64,000 bases of DNA, taken from NCBI GenBank assembly GCA_017871115.1, contig JAFCIZ010000006.1, positions 2,480,001 to 2,544,000 of the forward strand, written 5' to 3'. Both the position numbers and the translations under genes were made by a program. Positions 42,243 to 58,826 of the stretch are shown here, in pieces. Within the stretch, counting starts at the first letter, position 1; every line of letters begins with the position of its first letter. The notes under the pieces were generated by a model. That model searched no databases, was not told the origin of the DNA, and saw nothing but the letters and a program-made list of their open reading frames with translations. The stretch comes from Cunninghamella blakesleeana. Taxonomy: Eukaryota > Mucoromycota > Mucoromycetes > Mucorales > Cunninghamellaceae.

Positions 42243-45018
42243 ATGGGAACAAAAAATCTACAGAATGGTAAAATTAATAATTATTTAAAAAAGAAAAATA
42301 AAAATGATAGTAATGAAAAAATCTAATATTTTATTTTTTACATATTACTACTACTACTACTATTATTATTATTATTTTATAATATAGATATCAGAGCAAG
42401 TATCGAAATAATAGATAATACTACAACAACATCTACTATCCACAATACTACTAACATAAAAAATATAGATAATGATATTATTATAGAAAAAAATATATCA
42501 ACAGATGATGATGGTGATGATAACGAACAAAATGATTTGAATAATCCCAGGGTAGTTCAACAAGAAACCATTCATAAATAATCATTAGGTTATTATTTTA
42601 AATTAATTATTATTATATTATTATTGTTTCTTTTTTCAATAGAATTGGCCATCAAGAAAAAAATATATCAATTTTTTTTTAGTATCTGCAATATCATTTA
42701 TGGGTTACTTTTCTAGCGCCGTTTATGTAAGCTTACCGCAGAAAAAATAAAAACAAACAATCACATGACTAGATTGATATCATTAAACTCTATTAAACTT
42801 TTTTTCTTGCTTTTTTTTAGATGCCAGCTACAGAACAAATAAGAGTATATTTTAATACTGATTTGACTGTAAGTTATTTACTATACATTATATAAACATA
42901 ATATTTATTTTATATCATTATTTATTATATATTATTTATATTAGATAATCAATATGTCCATTGCATTTTTTGTGTTAATTCTTGGTATTGCTCCACTTTT
43001 TTATGCACCATTAAGTGAACGTATTGGTAGAAGGTAGAAATTCATTACAAATATAAATATAAAAAATGATGATTTATTTCATTGTTATTATTATTATTAT
43101 TATTATTAATATATAACCTTCATATTATTATATTTTATTTAATATTTCATTAGGTTAATATATGTAGGTGGTATATCATTATTTACAGTCTTTACGATAA
43201 TATGCGGAACATCAACAAACTTGGTAGCATTTATCATTTTTCGATTATGCCAAGGTTTATTTGCTCCTGTTGGCATGGCGCTTGGTGGTGGCACTATTTC
43301 TGACCTTTTCGATTCACATGAACGTAGTAAAGCAGTTAGTCTTTATATGTTTGGGTAAATTATATAAAAACAAATATATTTATATATATATATATATAAA
43401 TACGTATATCATTTTCATTCGTATACAATTAATTTATATAACTATGTATTTCTCAATACCCTATAGTACTATTTTTGGACCTGTAAGATGATAATATACA
43501 CACAAGCATACCTATATATCTATAAATGTAATACTATTTATTCAACATACATATGAATTTATTTTATTTTACTTCTTTATATTTTAATAGGCAATAGCAC
43601 CAATTATAGGGGTAATCCTTTATTTTATTTTTAAAATAAAGAAAAGAAAAGGATGTATCGATTATTTATTAATTTTATTTTTATCCTTATATATGCATAT
43701 TTAATAGGGTTTATTAGCTCAATACCTTTATTGGAGATCTATATTTTATTTGAAAACGATTATTGGTGGTGTTCTTTCTATAGCATCTTTTTTCTTTCTT
43801 GACGAAACTTTATATAAGTCAGAACGTACAGTATCAAGTGTGACTCAATTACGTTGGTGCCATTTCAAATTTAATCCGGTAAATAAATTTTGATAAAATA
43901 CAAAAAAAGTAGTAATCTATTGAAAGTATACTTCTGTAAAGTGAAATCTAATCAAATATATGCTTTCCTATTCTTTTCTCCCTCTCCCACTTTTTTTTAA
44001 ACCAGTTGTCAACATTAAAATTATTATTAAATAAGGAAGTTGCTATTATATGTTTTGCCGTCAGTACGTCGTTTGGATGGTTTTATTTATTAGTCACTAT
44101 TTTACCAGCTACTTTTTCAAGTATTTATGGGCTTCCAATTAGTACAATAGGTCTACTTTATTTATCAGGTGGCATAGGTAATTCTTGTGGTGCGCTTTCC
44201 TCGGGATTCATATCTGATCGATTATATCAATGGCAGTTAAGAAGAAATAATGGGCAGCATCTGATTGAATATAGATTAACACCTATGTACATTGGTATTC
44301 CTTTTATTGTGATTGGGTCATTATTATATGGATGGGCATTGCATTTCCATGTATATTTTATTATTCCTTTGGTTGGCTATCTTTTGTGTAATATATACAA
44401 ATAAAAATATATAAAAATATTACGTTGTCATAAAAGCAACAAAAGGTTTATCGGTTGCTTATTTTTTTTATTTTATTTTTATTTTTATTTTAGATACATT
44501 TGGTACTATGTTAACCATTACAACTGGAAATACTTATTTAGTAGAATGTTACCTTAGTAAATCAGCTTCAGGTAAATTAAATAAAACTAAGGATAAATAA
44601 TAAGAGGTTAAAAAGCATGTTATTTATTTGGGTAACGATTTTTATGTGCTTTTTTTTATTATATTTTTCATTTTATTCATAGTGGTATCAGTAAATAATT
44701 GTTTAAGAAATGTTTTTGCTATGTTTTTTTCTTTAATGGCTGTTATTATTCGAAATGGGTTGGGTGATGGTTGGACATTGTGAGTTATTTATTTTATCTT
44801 TATTTTTTAAACACGAAATTTAATAGCATTACACTAAAAGCTAATCTCTGATCGAAACTTATCATAATTTATTTATTAATTATATTTATTATTATTATTA
44901 TTTTAGTACTATTGGTAGTATTACTTGTATTTTAATGTACTCGCCAATTATACTTGTACAGAGATATGGCTCTAATTGGAGATCAAAGCAAATGGGTGGT
45001 GTAGTAGACTCAATATAA
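42243..45018 (+). CDS. MFS transporter, DHA1 (drug:H+ antiporter) type
   Basis: This 495-aa membrane transporter has 13 exons: 42243-42267, 42388-42551, 42643-42726, 42821-42868, 42945-43033, 43154-43354, 43467-43482, 43591-43611, 43708-43878, 44006-44387, 44494-44571, 44683-44779 and 44907-45018. The N-terminus is hydrophilic and Asp/Asn-rich. NWPSRKKIYQFFLVSAIS starts TM1. The DHA1 signature APLSERIGRRLIYVGG sits in loop 2-3, RLCQGLFAPVGMALGGGTIS in TM4, and GPAIAPIIGGLLAQYLYWRS is motif C, the antiporter motif. The second half has GLPISTIGLLYLSGGIGNSC and GFISDRLYQWQLRRNNGQ. The motif C region is assembled from 16-nt and 21-nt micro-exons. The substrate cannot be told from sequence. Confidence 0.9.
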
Positions 45019-46587
45019 ATAAAAAAATGTGGGGGATAATGGTATGCAAATTTAAGCAATCCAGAGTTTATGTAGTAGTATATCATAATTTTCACAAACT
45101 GTTTCAGTGCATATTATCAATATTATTTTTCCATTCTATTTATATATATATATATATATATAGAGGTATTAGGGATTGATCTTTATTAAAATAAAAACAT
45201 ATAATTTAATAAATAATAATAATAAAAAGGACCAATAGAACCTATTTATTATTAATTACTTTATAGACGAAAATGATATAAAAAAAGTTTAATTACATAA
45301 CGATATAGTATTTACCAATATTCTGGAGAATAACAAGTTCCTTCAAAACCATAATTTAGATAACCTCACTTCTCTAAATAAGTTCATATTAAAAAAAGTG
45401 GTGATGATATAAAAAATCGGATCATAAATAAATGCTCGACAGAATAAATAAAAAGGTCATCATGGTTTTACATTATCTAATACAAAAAAACGTGGATGGA
45501 AACTTTATAATAAAGACGGAAAAGAAGTCTTATTAGGAAATACTTTAAAAAAGTATGAGCTATCGAATAATTTTATTCATGGAAACTGATTAAAATAAAA
45601 AAAATAATTAAAAAAAAAAGTGACAGTTATTTGATGGCATGATTTTTTTAAATAGATGATGTGATTTTTTAAACATTGGTACAGTAAAAAGGCATCACTA
45701 TCTTACATTATATATATACTGGTAATAAAGAGTACAAGATAAATAAAATAAAAATAAAAAAGTTCTATGACAAAAGTCGTTAGTATATTTAATTGTTTAT
45801 TATTATTTTATTTGAACAAATGAAAATAGATCACATGTCCTCTTGTTTAAAAAAAATACAAGTTTGCATGTTAGGATTTTTCGCCACTCTTATTTAAAAC
45901 AAACATAGAGTGATACTTTTTGAAGGAACATTTTTTTTTTTAAATAAAATATGTTTAGAAAATGATATTTAACCAAGAATTAAAATTGAAAAAATGTTAA
46001 TAAAAAAAACCAGATAATGATATTGATAGTATGAGGAAAAAGAAATATGCATTTTCTTGAAGTATTTACCGGTTTTACTTTATTTTACATGAATAAGTTA
46101 TGCTTATGGGAAAAAAAGAAAACCTATATTTGGTGCACATAAAAATGAAATTGAAAAAGATCAAGTTCTCTTTATAAATAAATAAAAAATTAAACTTTCT
46201 TTTAATAAATGATCAATCAATCAGTACATATATATATTAAACATTTTTAATATACTAAAGAAAGTAACTTATTAGTTTAAAACGCAAAAAAGAAAAAAAA
46301 AGAAAAAAAAATCAATATGCCAGTCGAGAGGTGAATGATGCCGGAGAGTCAATATGTGTGAATATTTTTCTTTTGCATAATTTCTCAAAGAAGAAAGAAA
46401 GATGGAAAAAACAAAATAATAATATAAAAAATTACCCATGGTTATTAAAAAAATCGAGCTCATGATTTAATATAAATAGCCCTCTTTTTTTTCATTTTTC
46501 ATTTTTGATTTTTTCTTTTTATTATTTTTTTATAATCTTTATAAAAAAGAAACTAACAAACCAACATAAAACAAAATATTATTCAAG
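45019..46587. other. Intergenic region with one relic coding fragment
   Basis: 1.57 kb of AT-rich DNA. Apart from the relic at 45455-45589 I see no gene. Confidence 0.5.
45455..45589 (+). pseudogene. Orphan coding fragment, unknown family
   Basis: A 44-codon frame reads GHHGFTLSNTKKRGWKLYNK, then DGKEVLLGNTLKKYELSNNF and IHGN before TGA. Its codon use and composition look like real coding sequence, but no start codon or partner exon is visible. It may be the last exon of a decayed gene. The WKLYNKDGKEVL pattern vaguely recalls lipid-scramblase/tubby-like beta strands; this is a weak impression only. Confidence 0.3.
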
Positions 46588-46924
46588 ATGCCTATGTCAA
46601 AAGAAATTGAAAGTGTCCATAACCAATTGGTCGAAATAGCCAAGGAAACTCAAAGAATGTCCTATAGAAGACATAGTTGTGAAGATATATTGAAATTACA
46701 AGTAAGTTACCTTTTCTTTTTTTTATAATTAAGCATTTTATTTTACTTTTAAAGTACTAAACCCTATCAAAAAAAATTAACAGGAAAAATTAAGCGCTGT
46801 GAATGCAAGCTATTATGGTAATGGTATTGACTCTAAGTATGAATTGGAAGGTCAAGCTAGAGTTAGTGATGAACTTGATAAGGTCCATCAAAATATTCAT
46901 CATTTACTTCAACGTACTGAATGA
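46588..46924 (+). CDS. Small coiled-coil protein, 84 aa
   Basis: Two exons, 46588-46701 and 46784-46924, join in phase 0. The product is almost entirely helical: KEIESVHNQLVEIAKETQRM, then CEDILKLQEKLSAVNASYYG, a short Gly-containing loop, and ARVSDELDKVHQNIHHLLQR. The size and two-helix layout suggest a small subunit of an oligomeric complex, as in BLOC-1-like or similar assemblies, but I do not recognise the family. The splice signals (CAA-GTAAGT, AACAG) are good and the gene has its own promoter and 3' flank. Confidence 0.75.
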
Positions 46925-47206
46925 ATATTTAAGGATTCCCCCCTTCCTTCTTTTATCTCCTTGTAAATACGTGTAATATCCTTTTATATTTTTTAAATAG
47001 TTTAGTTTTTTAAATTATCACTTTTAATCGTTGTTAAATTTAAAACTCAGTCATTTTTTATAATAAAGACTTTTTTTGAAAATTTTTTTCTTTTTTTTCT
47101 TCAATTCTCTTATTTTATTTTTACTTTATTTACTATCCATTATCTTTATTATTATTATTATTATTATTATTAAAGAAAAGGTCAAATACAAAATAATAAA
47201 ATAAAC

Positions 47207-50027
<2,821 letters not shown>

Positions 50028-50382
50028 TATTTTTTGTACATACATACACACATATATATTTTAGTAACCTTTTAATTTTTTAATTTTACGTGCGCTCATA
50101 TAAATATTAATGTATACCCATTTATTTACTTTCGTTTCTAACGGAATTTATATACTACTATTGGACATTAAAAAAAAATATACGATTGCTATTATTCAAC
50201 TATGCGGAGAATTGTTTATTTTACTTTTATAAATTTTGTTAAAGTTTGGACTATAAAATTAAATATTTGTTAACTTAGAGATAAGTGAAAAAATGCATAC
50301 ATCAATATAAACTTTTATATTTATACTTTTTATTTTATCTCCTTTTTTCTTTTTCTTTTTTAATAATATCAAGGGCAAAAAG
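50028..50382. other. Intergenic, no gene seen
   Basis: AT-rich 355 bp between the helicase stop and the next start, with pyrimidine-rich TTTTTTCTTTTTCTTTTTTA just before the start codon. Confidence 0.5.
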
Positions 50383-52518
50383 ATGTTTAAAGGGAATTGG
50401 TTACTTATATACGGTAATATAATTAAAAAATATAATAAACTGTAATAAAATAATCCATTGAAGTAATATCACCTAATCGTTTTCTTTATATATTTTTTTA
50501 AATTTATATTTAGTGGTCGTTATATTAGCAATTGTTGTTACACAGAGTTATGCACAAAACGCTAATAATCAACCTCCACCTTCACCTCCATCACCAGCTG
50601 GCCAACCACCATCACCGGCTGTTCCAGCACCACCAGCTCCAGCACCTCACGAACAACAGCCAGTGAAAGAAAATGAGAAAAAAGATGATAGTCTTGGCAA
50701 TAAAGAAAAAAATCCATTACCACCAAATGAGCAACTTGCTAATATGACATTACCATCTACCTCACCATTAGAAAAAGATCAGCAACTTGAAAATAGTAAT
50801 GAAGAAAAAAAAGATGCGGAGCCATTACCAATAAAAGACCAACGTATTGCTATCCCACCACCTTCTAATAATCACCAGCATGTTGAAAATCCTAATAACG
50901 CTACTGCTATATCTGTTGAAATCCCACTTCCTGAAAATTTGGCTTTTAATGAATTTAATGAAAATGATAACGTTACTGATACTCGGAGTAAGTAAATTAA
51001 ATATAATTCCGGAACTTTTTTTAAAAATAAATAAATTAGATAGAAAAGGTTAGTATAGATGTTTAATTTTATTTTCTATTTTACCTTTTTTTTTTTTAAA
51101 AAAAAAATACATATATTAATATTTACATAGTTGTAGCATCTGAAACGAATAAAACTGAAAATGTTGTGAATCCTCAACAAATTAATTCAGAATCAATAAA
51201 TCAAATAGATAATAATAATAGTAGTACTAATAACCCCTCTCAGCCATTGCCAAATGAAGCTACTACAATTAACGCTGATCTTTTTTCACCATCATTAACT
51301 AGTGCTGCTGTTAATTCTCTTCCTACAAGCTGTCACACTCAAGGGCAAATTGCTGTTACTTATGTAAGTAATATTTAACCAAAATCAAAAGGAAAAAAAG
51401 ATGTTTTGTATATTAATATTATCTTTTATTTTTTATAAATTTGTTTTTATTCTTCCGTTAAATTTTTTATTCTATTTTATATGGACTTATATATTGAATA
51501 GAGTGAAGGCCCAAGCGATGCTACTGCTCAAATAGTAAAACAATTGAATAGTGCCGATGCTCATGCTTCTTTCTTTGTTAATGCGACTTGGTAAAAAAAT
51601 ATAAGAGAACAGTAATAATAATAATAATAAATATTATTTAGTCTAATTTATTTTCATTTCTTATATTTTGTTTTTAAAAATAAAATCAGGTTATATATGC
51701 AACAATATGCTACCGTTGTAGAAAATACATATAAGGCTGGTCACCTTATAGGTATGACTTATCGTGTCAAGAATGATGATGCTTCCTCATTGACTGACAA
51801 GGAACTCCGTGATGATATAATTTCCAATGCTAGGGCCATCGAATCCCTTATTAAAGTAGCACCAAAGTATGTTCGGTTACATTATTCAGCCAAAGCCGAC
51901 ACCCGTACGGAAACAATTATTCGTGACCTTGGGTTTGTTTTAGTTGGATATAATTTAGATAGTCAAGATTATGCTCTTAAAGATCCTACAGGGCCTCAAT
52001 CCATTGGCGAACTCTATAAGTCTACTTTAAAACATCAAAAGGATACCTATGACTCTTTAGGCTCTTTTATTTCTATTCAGTATGACATTCCTGACACTGG
52101 CGCACTTGCTGCTGTACCATTTATGGTTAACACTATTCAAGATAATGGATACCTTATGGTACGTTTAGATGGGTGTCTTAATGATCCTAAGCCTTATAAA
52201 AAATGTAAGTTTTTATTTTATTTTATTTTATTCCATTCTATTTACACTATTGGCTTATATTAATTCTTTTTTATTTTTCTTAAAATAGCTGCTGATAGTT
52301 TAGATTATGTTAGTGATAAATTCTCTTATAAACAAGAAGGATATAGACAAGGTCAAAAATCAGTTGCCATTGATCCATTTATCATAGACACTGCTAAATC
52401 GAATAATAATGATAAGTCTAAAAATACAAGTTTCGCCAGCGCCAACTCAAAAATAGAATGGTTATTTAGTGGAACCTTGACTTTTCTTACTTTCTTTGCA
52501 GGTTATTACGTTTTATAA
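50383..52518 (+). CDS. Secreted deacetylase-like protein with degenerate active site
   Basis: The fold resembles CE4 polysaccharide deacetylases, but the catalytic residues are lost. The product is 523 aa from six exons: 50383-50413, 50514-50987, 51131-51363, 51502-51590, 51690-52204 and 52289-52518. A signal peptide spans the first intron (MFKGNWLLIYVVVILAIVVT, cut near SYAQ). A Pro/Asn/Glu-rich stalk of about 210 residues follows. In the deacetylase-like core TFDDGP is replaced by TYSEGP, the HSxxH metal site by GMTYRVKNDD, and RPPYG by VRLHYS. VGYNLDSQDYA keeps the fourth motif's position. The hydrophobic C-terminus (WLFSGTLTFLTFFAGYYVL) after SFASANS suggests a GPI anchor. Probably a wall-associated pseudoenzyme or a divergent binding protein. 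Confidence 0.85.
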
Positions 52519-53109
52519 AGAAGTATATACATTTTTTCTCCCTTTTCTATTTCTTTTTCTTTTTTTAATATCAAATTAAATATCTTAATAATTCACAATA
52601 TTTTTAATAAATTACAGATTTAATTTTATTACCATTATAAAAAATAATCTCGAAAGATTGGCATACATATATTAAAATTGATTATAGTACTATATAGTTT
52701 AACACGGAAATGCAAACAGCCCAGATCAGAATTATTTTAATCATTTATAGCACATATTGATGTCTTTTTATACAGGTATGCTAATCTTTTGAGTTTATAA
52801 TAATCATATGTCAATCTGAAACTTTCAGTTAGGGTTTTTACCTCATTACCTCATTTATTTTTGTATAGGGTTTTAATTGTAAAATGAAAAATAAAATACA
52901 TATACATAACCAATTCCGAAATAAAAGTTAAATTATATATTGTTAATAAATATTGTAATATTATCCAAAAAAAAAAAAGAATTGCACAGTATATTTATTG
53001 ATAATAGTAATATAAGGAATATTTTTTTAATAAAGGTTTGGAGGAGGAAAAAAATAAAAATAAAAATAAAATCTTGTCGTTATAAATCTACGAGGATACT
53101 TTTATTATT
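52519..53109. other. Convergent 3' intergenic region
   Basis: No gene is seen. Two AGGGTTTTTAC/AGGGTTTTAAT strings occur near 52832 and 52867, of unclear meaning. Confidence 0.5.
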
Positions 53110-55089
<1,980 letters not shown>

Positions 55090-57055
55090 AATAAATAATA
55101 ATTATATATTTTTTTTTAAAAAAAAAAAAAGGAAAAGAAGAAGGAAAAAAAGAGTACGAAAAAAAAAGAGCTAAAATAAAAATAAATGGAAAAAATTAAA
55201 TTAAAGCCCGATAGTACGGTCGATTTTTTTAATGCGGTAAATATATTTTTTTAAAACCATAAAATTTTTTTTATTCAAATGACTATAATATATATTGATG
55301 ATGATACTGAATAAAAATATAGTTAAAAAAGAAGAGATGCTTAAAAAAAAATAATTATATAATTTATTTATTTAAAAATCTGAAATATAAAATAAAAATA
55401 ATAAAAATTGTATATAAGCTATTAATCAGAATCATACGGTTTATATAATTTGCACCAAAATCCTATGTATTATTATTATTAGTAGCTGTATCTATGGAAT
55501 CAGATTTTGTTTGTGACTCTTGTAATTTTTGTTGATGAATTACTGTTGATGTTTAATTATCGTTTTCTACCATACTAGATTTTTTAATTGGATACTTGTT
55601 TTACTAACTAAAAATTTAAAACCAGTTTTCCCTATGTCATAGTTAACGATATCAAGTAACTTGATATCCTATTTACGTGGACCATCTTTTTCTAATACAA
55701 ATATTTTCTTTTATTTTATTTTACAATGAGGATTAAGTGATAATAACCCAACAATAGTACCATACATATTGTTATTATTTTCACTTATTATAGTTATTTT
55801 TTTATTTTGCCAACGATGCAATTGCAGTAGGGATTACAACAGCAGGAATTAATGTATTTGACCCCAGTCCTTGATTTTCGTTATTACTATTTGTAAATAA
55901 ATTAAAAATAGTAGCTAAAATAGGGCCAGTAGTGATGGATGGATCAGTAGTAGTAGGTGGAGAAGTAAGTTTAGTATCATCAACAACAATAAAAGGTTCA
56001 CTATAAACATGGACTTTCTTTTTTTAGTATATATAAACCCATATGCCTATTTTCTAATTTATTTTTTATTAACAATTGAGGTATTTTTATGTCTTATTTT
56101 GAACTATTATCATCTAAGTATTTGAATTGAAAAACATAAATACAAGAAGCAATAGAAAGTAGCTATGTTATCATGGTAATAGCAATAAAAAGAAAAAAAC
56201 AAATTATAAATATATAAACTTGCCTGATCTATTCGATTTGATTATATATCTATAAATATACTATGTTAGAAAGTCTATTCAAGAACTTGTAATGAATTTG
56301 TAAAAGCCAAAGCTACTATCAACTACAAAAATTATAAAGATATTTATATTATTATTTGTTTGTTTAAAATCATTTAACCAAGTTTAACAATAATGATGGT
56401 TGTAGTGAAAAAGTAAAAATAAAAAAATAGAAAAATATTAACAATATCCAAATAGAAATAGTTGTAGTAGTGCTGAAAAAAAAATATTAATGATGAAAAA
56501 AAGAAATTCACCAAGAGTAAAGCTTTTTCTTAAAAAAATTTAATAGCTATTAGTTTATATTTCTTAGCATTGATTTTTTTACTCTTAAGTTTGTTTTTAA
56601 AATGGCGCCTCGATTTGACATAGGATTTAATTTGAGCATAAATAATACTAACCAAAGAAAAACTACAATAAACTTTATAATCTTGTATATAAATATATTT
56701 TGAAGAAAAAAAAAAGAAAAGCACTAGCTCAGTTTGAGTAATGAATCAAATAGTAATTTAAAACATGTACATATATATAGAATTTGAAAAAAGTACTTTT
56801 TTATGATCAATTAACTTTTTTATCCTATTTCATGTATAGTATAATACAATAATGATGATATATAACAAATATTTAGTTAGAGAAATAAGAGAAAAAGTAT
56901 TTATTAACAAAACCCTATTTTTTTTTTTAAAAAAAAAGGATATTAATGAGTATTAAAAAAAGAATGATTACTATTTTTTTTTATGAAAGATAAAGTAGTT
57001 GTGTGAAGAAGGTTTTATTGATATGGAAACAAACAAAAAAAAGAGGTAAAAAAAT
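55090..57055. other. Long intergenic region with a decayed gene
   Basis: 2 kb AT-rich interval. The only coding-like content is the minus-strand relic at 55460-56000. The rest shows no gene. Confidence 0.5.
55460..56000 (-). pseudogene. Decayed gene of unknown family
   Basis: On the minus strand, short frames broken by stops keep coding-like sequence. One reads DDTKLTSPPTTTDPSITTGP through LGSNTLIPAVVIPTAIASLA. Another reads KIFVLEKDGPRK, a stop, then DIKLLDIVNYDIGKTGFKFL and VSKTSIQLKNLVW. A third has Gln/Asn-rich remnants. Several in-frame stops and A-rich interruptions make an intact protein impossible without many assumed introns. I recognise no family. Confidence 0.35.
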
Positions 57056-57757
57056 TTAGAATTTCAAATCGTGAGGGAATTGACCCTTGGATAAAGAGAA
57101 AGTAGAAGCCAAGTATTGACGGAGGAAAGGAGTCTTAACAACAGCATCAATGATAGCTTTATCAACGGATTTTTGATCAGCAGCCTTGGATTCAGGGAAA
57201 GCCTTCTTTTTACCACCTTCAGCAAGGAATTCAGCCTTAGCATTAGCAGATTTCTTGAAATAAGCATCGTTGAATTTAGGGTCAACAGCAGCGGTGACGT
57301 CAATCTTGGTAGAGGTAGCAATAACGTAAGCTTGATCAACACGACGTAAGGGGACACCGTTGATCTTGTAAGGACCGGTGACTAATAAAAGACCACTATC
57401 TAATTGTTTTAATACAACAACACGCTTACCACGGTGACGACCAGCTAATAAGATCACAACAGTACCAGGGGTAATGGAGGCACGGAGAGCTTGCTTTTTG
57501 ATAGTTTTACGGGATTGTTTAGGTTGAGGAATATCTTCAGCAGGGTAGAAACGGCTAGCTTTGTTGGCAGGGACGGTACGTTTACCACCATTCTTGGCAC
57601 CTTTAACTTCGACAACTTTATCAGCAGCTACCTTCTTTTCAGCAGGAGCAATGGTCTTCTTGGTACGCTTGTATAAAGCCTTCTTACCATAGATGGTGGA
57701 ACGACTGTAACGAGAAACGCCAGGAACGAGGATGGAATTTCTAGGTGCGTGTGGCAT
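57056..57757 (-). CDS. RPL6: 60S ribosomal protein eL6 (L6)
   Basis: This component of the large ribosomal subunit is a single exon of 233 aa, starting at MPHAPRNSILVPGVSRYSRS. The KOW-like core is clear: LRASITPGTVVILLAGRHRG, KRVVVLKQLDSGLLLVTGPY, INGVPLRRVDQAYVIATSTK. The C-terminal eL6 block AEGGKKKAFPESKAADQKSV and DAVVKTPFLRQYLASTFSLS is present. Codons are markedly less AT-rich than in neighbouring genes (many AAG, GTC, GCC), as expected for a very highly expressed gene. No intron interrupts the CDS, though a 5' UTR intron is possible. Confidence 0.97.
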   Translation of the reverse strand: MPHAPRNSILVPGVSRYSRSTIYGKKALYKRTKKTIAPAEKKVAADKVVEVKGAKNGGKRTVPANKASRFYPAEDIPQPKQSRKTIKKQALRASITPGTVVILLAGRHRGKRVVVLKQLDSGLLLVTGPYKINGVPLRRVDQAYVIATSTKIDVTAAVDPKFNDAYFKKSANAKAEFLAEGGKKKAFPESKAADQKSVDKAIIDAVVKTPFLRQYLASTFSLSKGQFPHDLKF

Positions 57758-58057
57758 TTTTTTTCTATATGTCCATTTTTTTAATAAAGATAAAATAAAT
57801 AAATATATATTCAATAAGTATTGGTGTTCAAATATATGTGTATTATCTCCATTTTTATTGATATTTATCTCTTATTAAAAAAAATGGATATGATGAATAA
57901 GAATGTAGATGAATATATAAGATAATGTATAAATTTATGCATGTGAATAAATACAAGAGTAAGCATGTATGTGAATGCTGATGTTTAGTTGATAGAGGGT
58001 AATTATTGCTGTGTCCTTTTTTTATATTACTATATATTCCAACTCAATGTATGCTCC

Positions 58058-58088
<31 letters not shown>

Positions 58089-58826
58089 GGGTGAAGATTA
58101 ATTAATAATAATATCGTATGTTCAATAAAGTGCATGTACGTGTATATGTATGTAGAAAAGTAGGTATGTATTAAAATAGCCTAATTCTGTTTTAATTGTT
58201 TTAGAGATTGAGATTTGTTGTACTTGTATATTAATCTATATTTATCTATTCTTATATAATCCATAATGTGCATCAGATGAATCCATGTCATGTTGATAGT
58301 TAGTAATAGATTTTAAATGGATGCATGTATAATTTTGTCTTAATGATTCGTTATTATAATGGTTGCATGTGTGTATCGATATGTATAAAATTCCATCCAT
58401 CCATATTGTCCAATTTTAGGTGTAAAAGAGATGTATAGTGTATATATATTAATTTGTTAAATCCATTACAATTATCTATTCATCTTTATTCATCCATCCA
58501 TTCATCCATTCATCAGTTGATCCTTTTTTTCTTTTTCTTTCTTTCTATCTAATATCAATCATCGTATATATTACACTTACTTTCGTTAATCCAAAAAAAG
58601 AGGAAGAAAAAAAGCAGAATAACCTTCAAGTGTTCGACCAATTCCCTTGAAATTTTAAAACTCAGATTCCTAATTTGGATTGTACCCGAAAAAAAACGTA
58701 TGGCTTGCATTTGATTAAAGTATATATGTACAGAGGAAGGTGAATTTTACAAGATTAATAAATATATGTACAAAAAAAAAAAAAAAGAAGAAGACAGAGT
58801 ATTGATAGATAGTAAAGAATATATAT
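57758..58826. other. Upstream region of RPL6, no gene seen
   Basis: 1.07 kb, AT-rich. It contains an unusual density of ATGTATGTG/CATGTGT-like purine-pyrimidine strings (about 57950-58430) and CATCCATTCATC repeats at about 58493-58514. Probably the RPL6 promoter and the 3' flank of the F-box gene. Confidence 0.45.

Noticed and set aside
57064..57357. Overlapping Leu-rich minus-strand frame inside RPL6
   Set aside because: It lies within the conserved ribosomal protein gene in another frame; the repeats only reflect eL6 codon composition.
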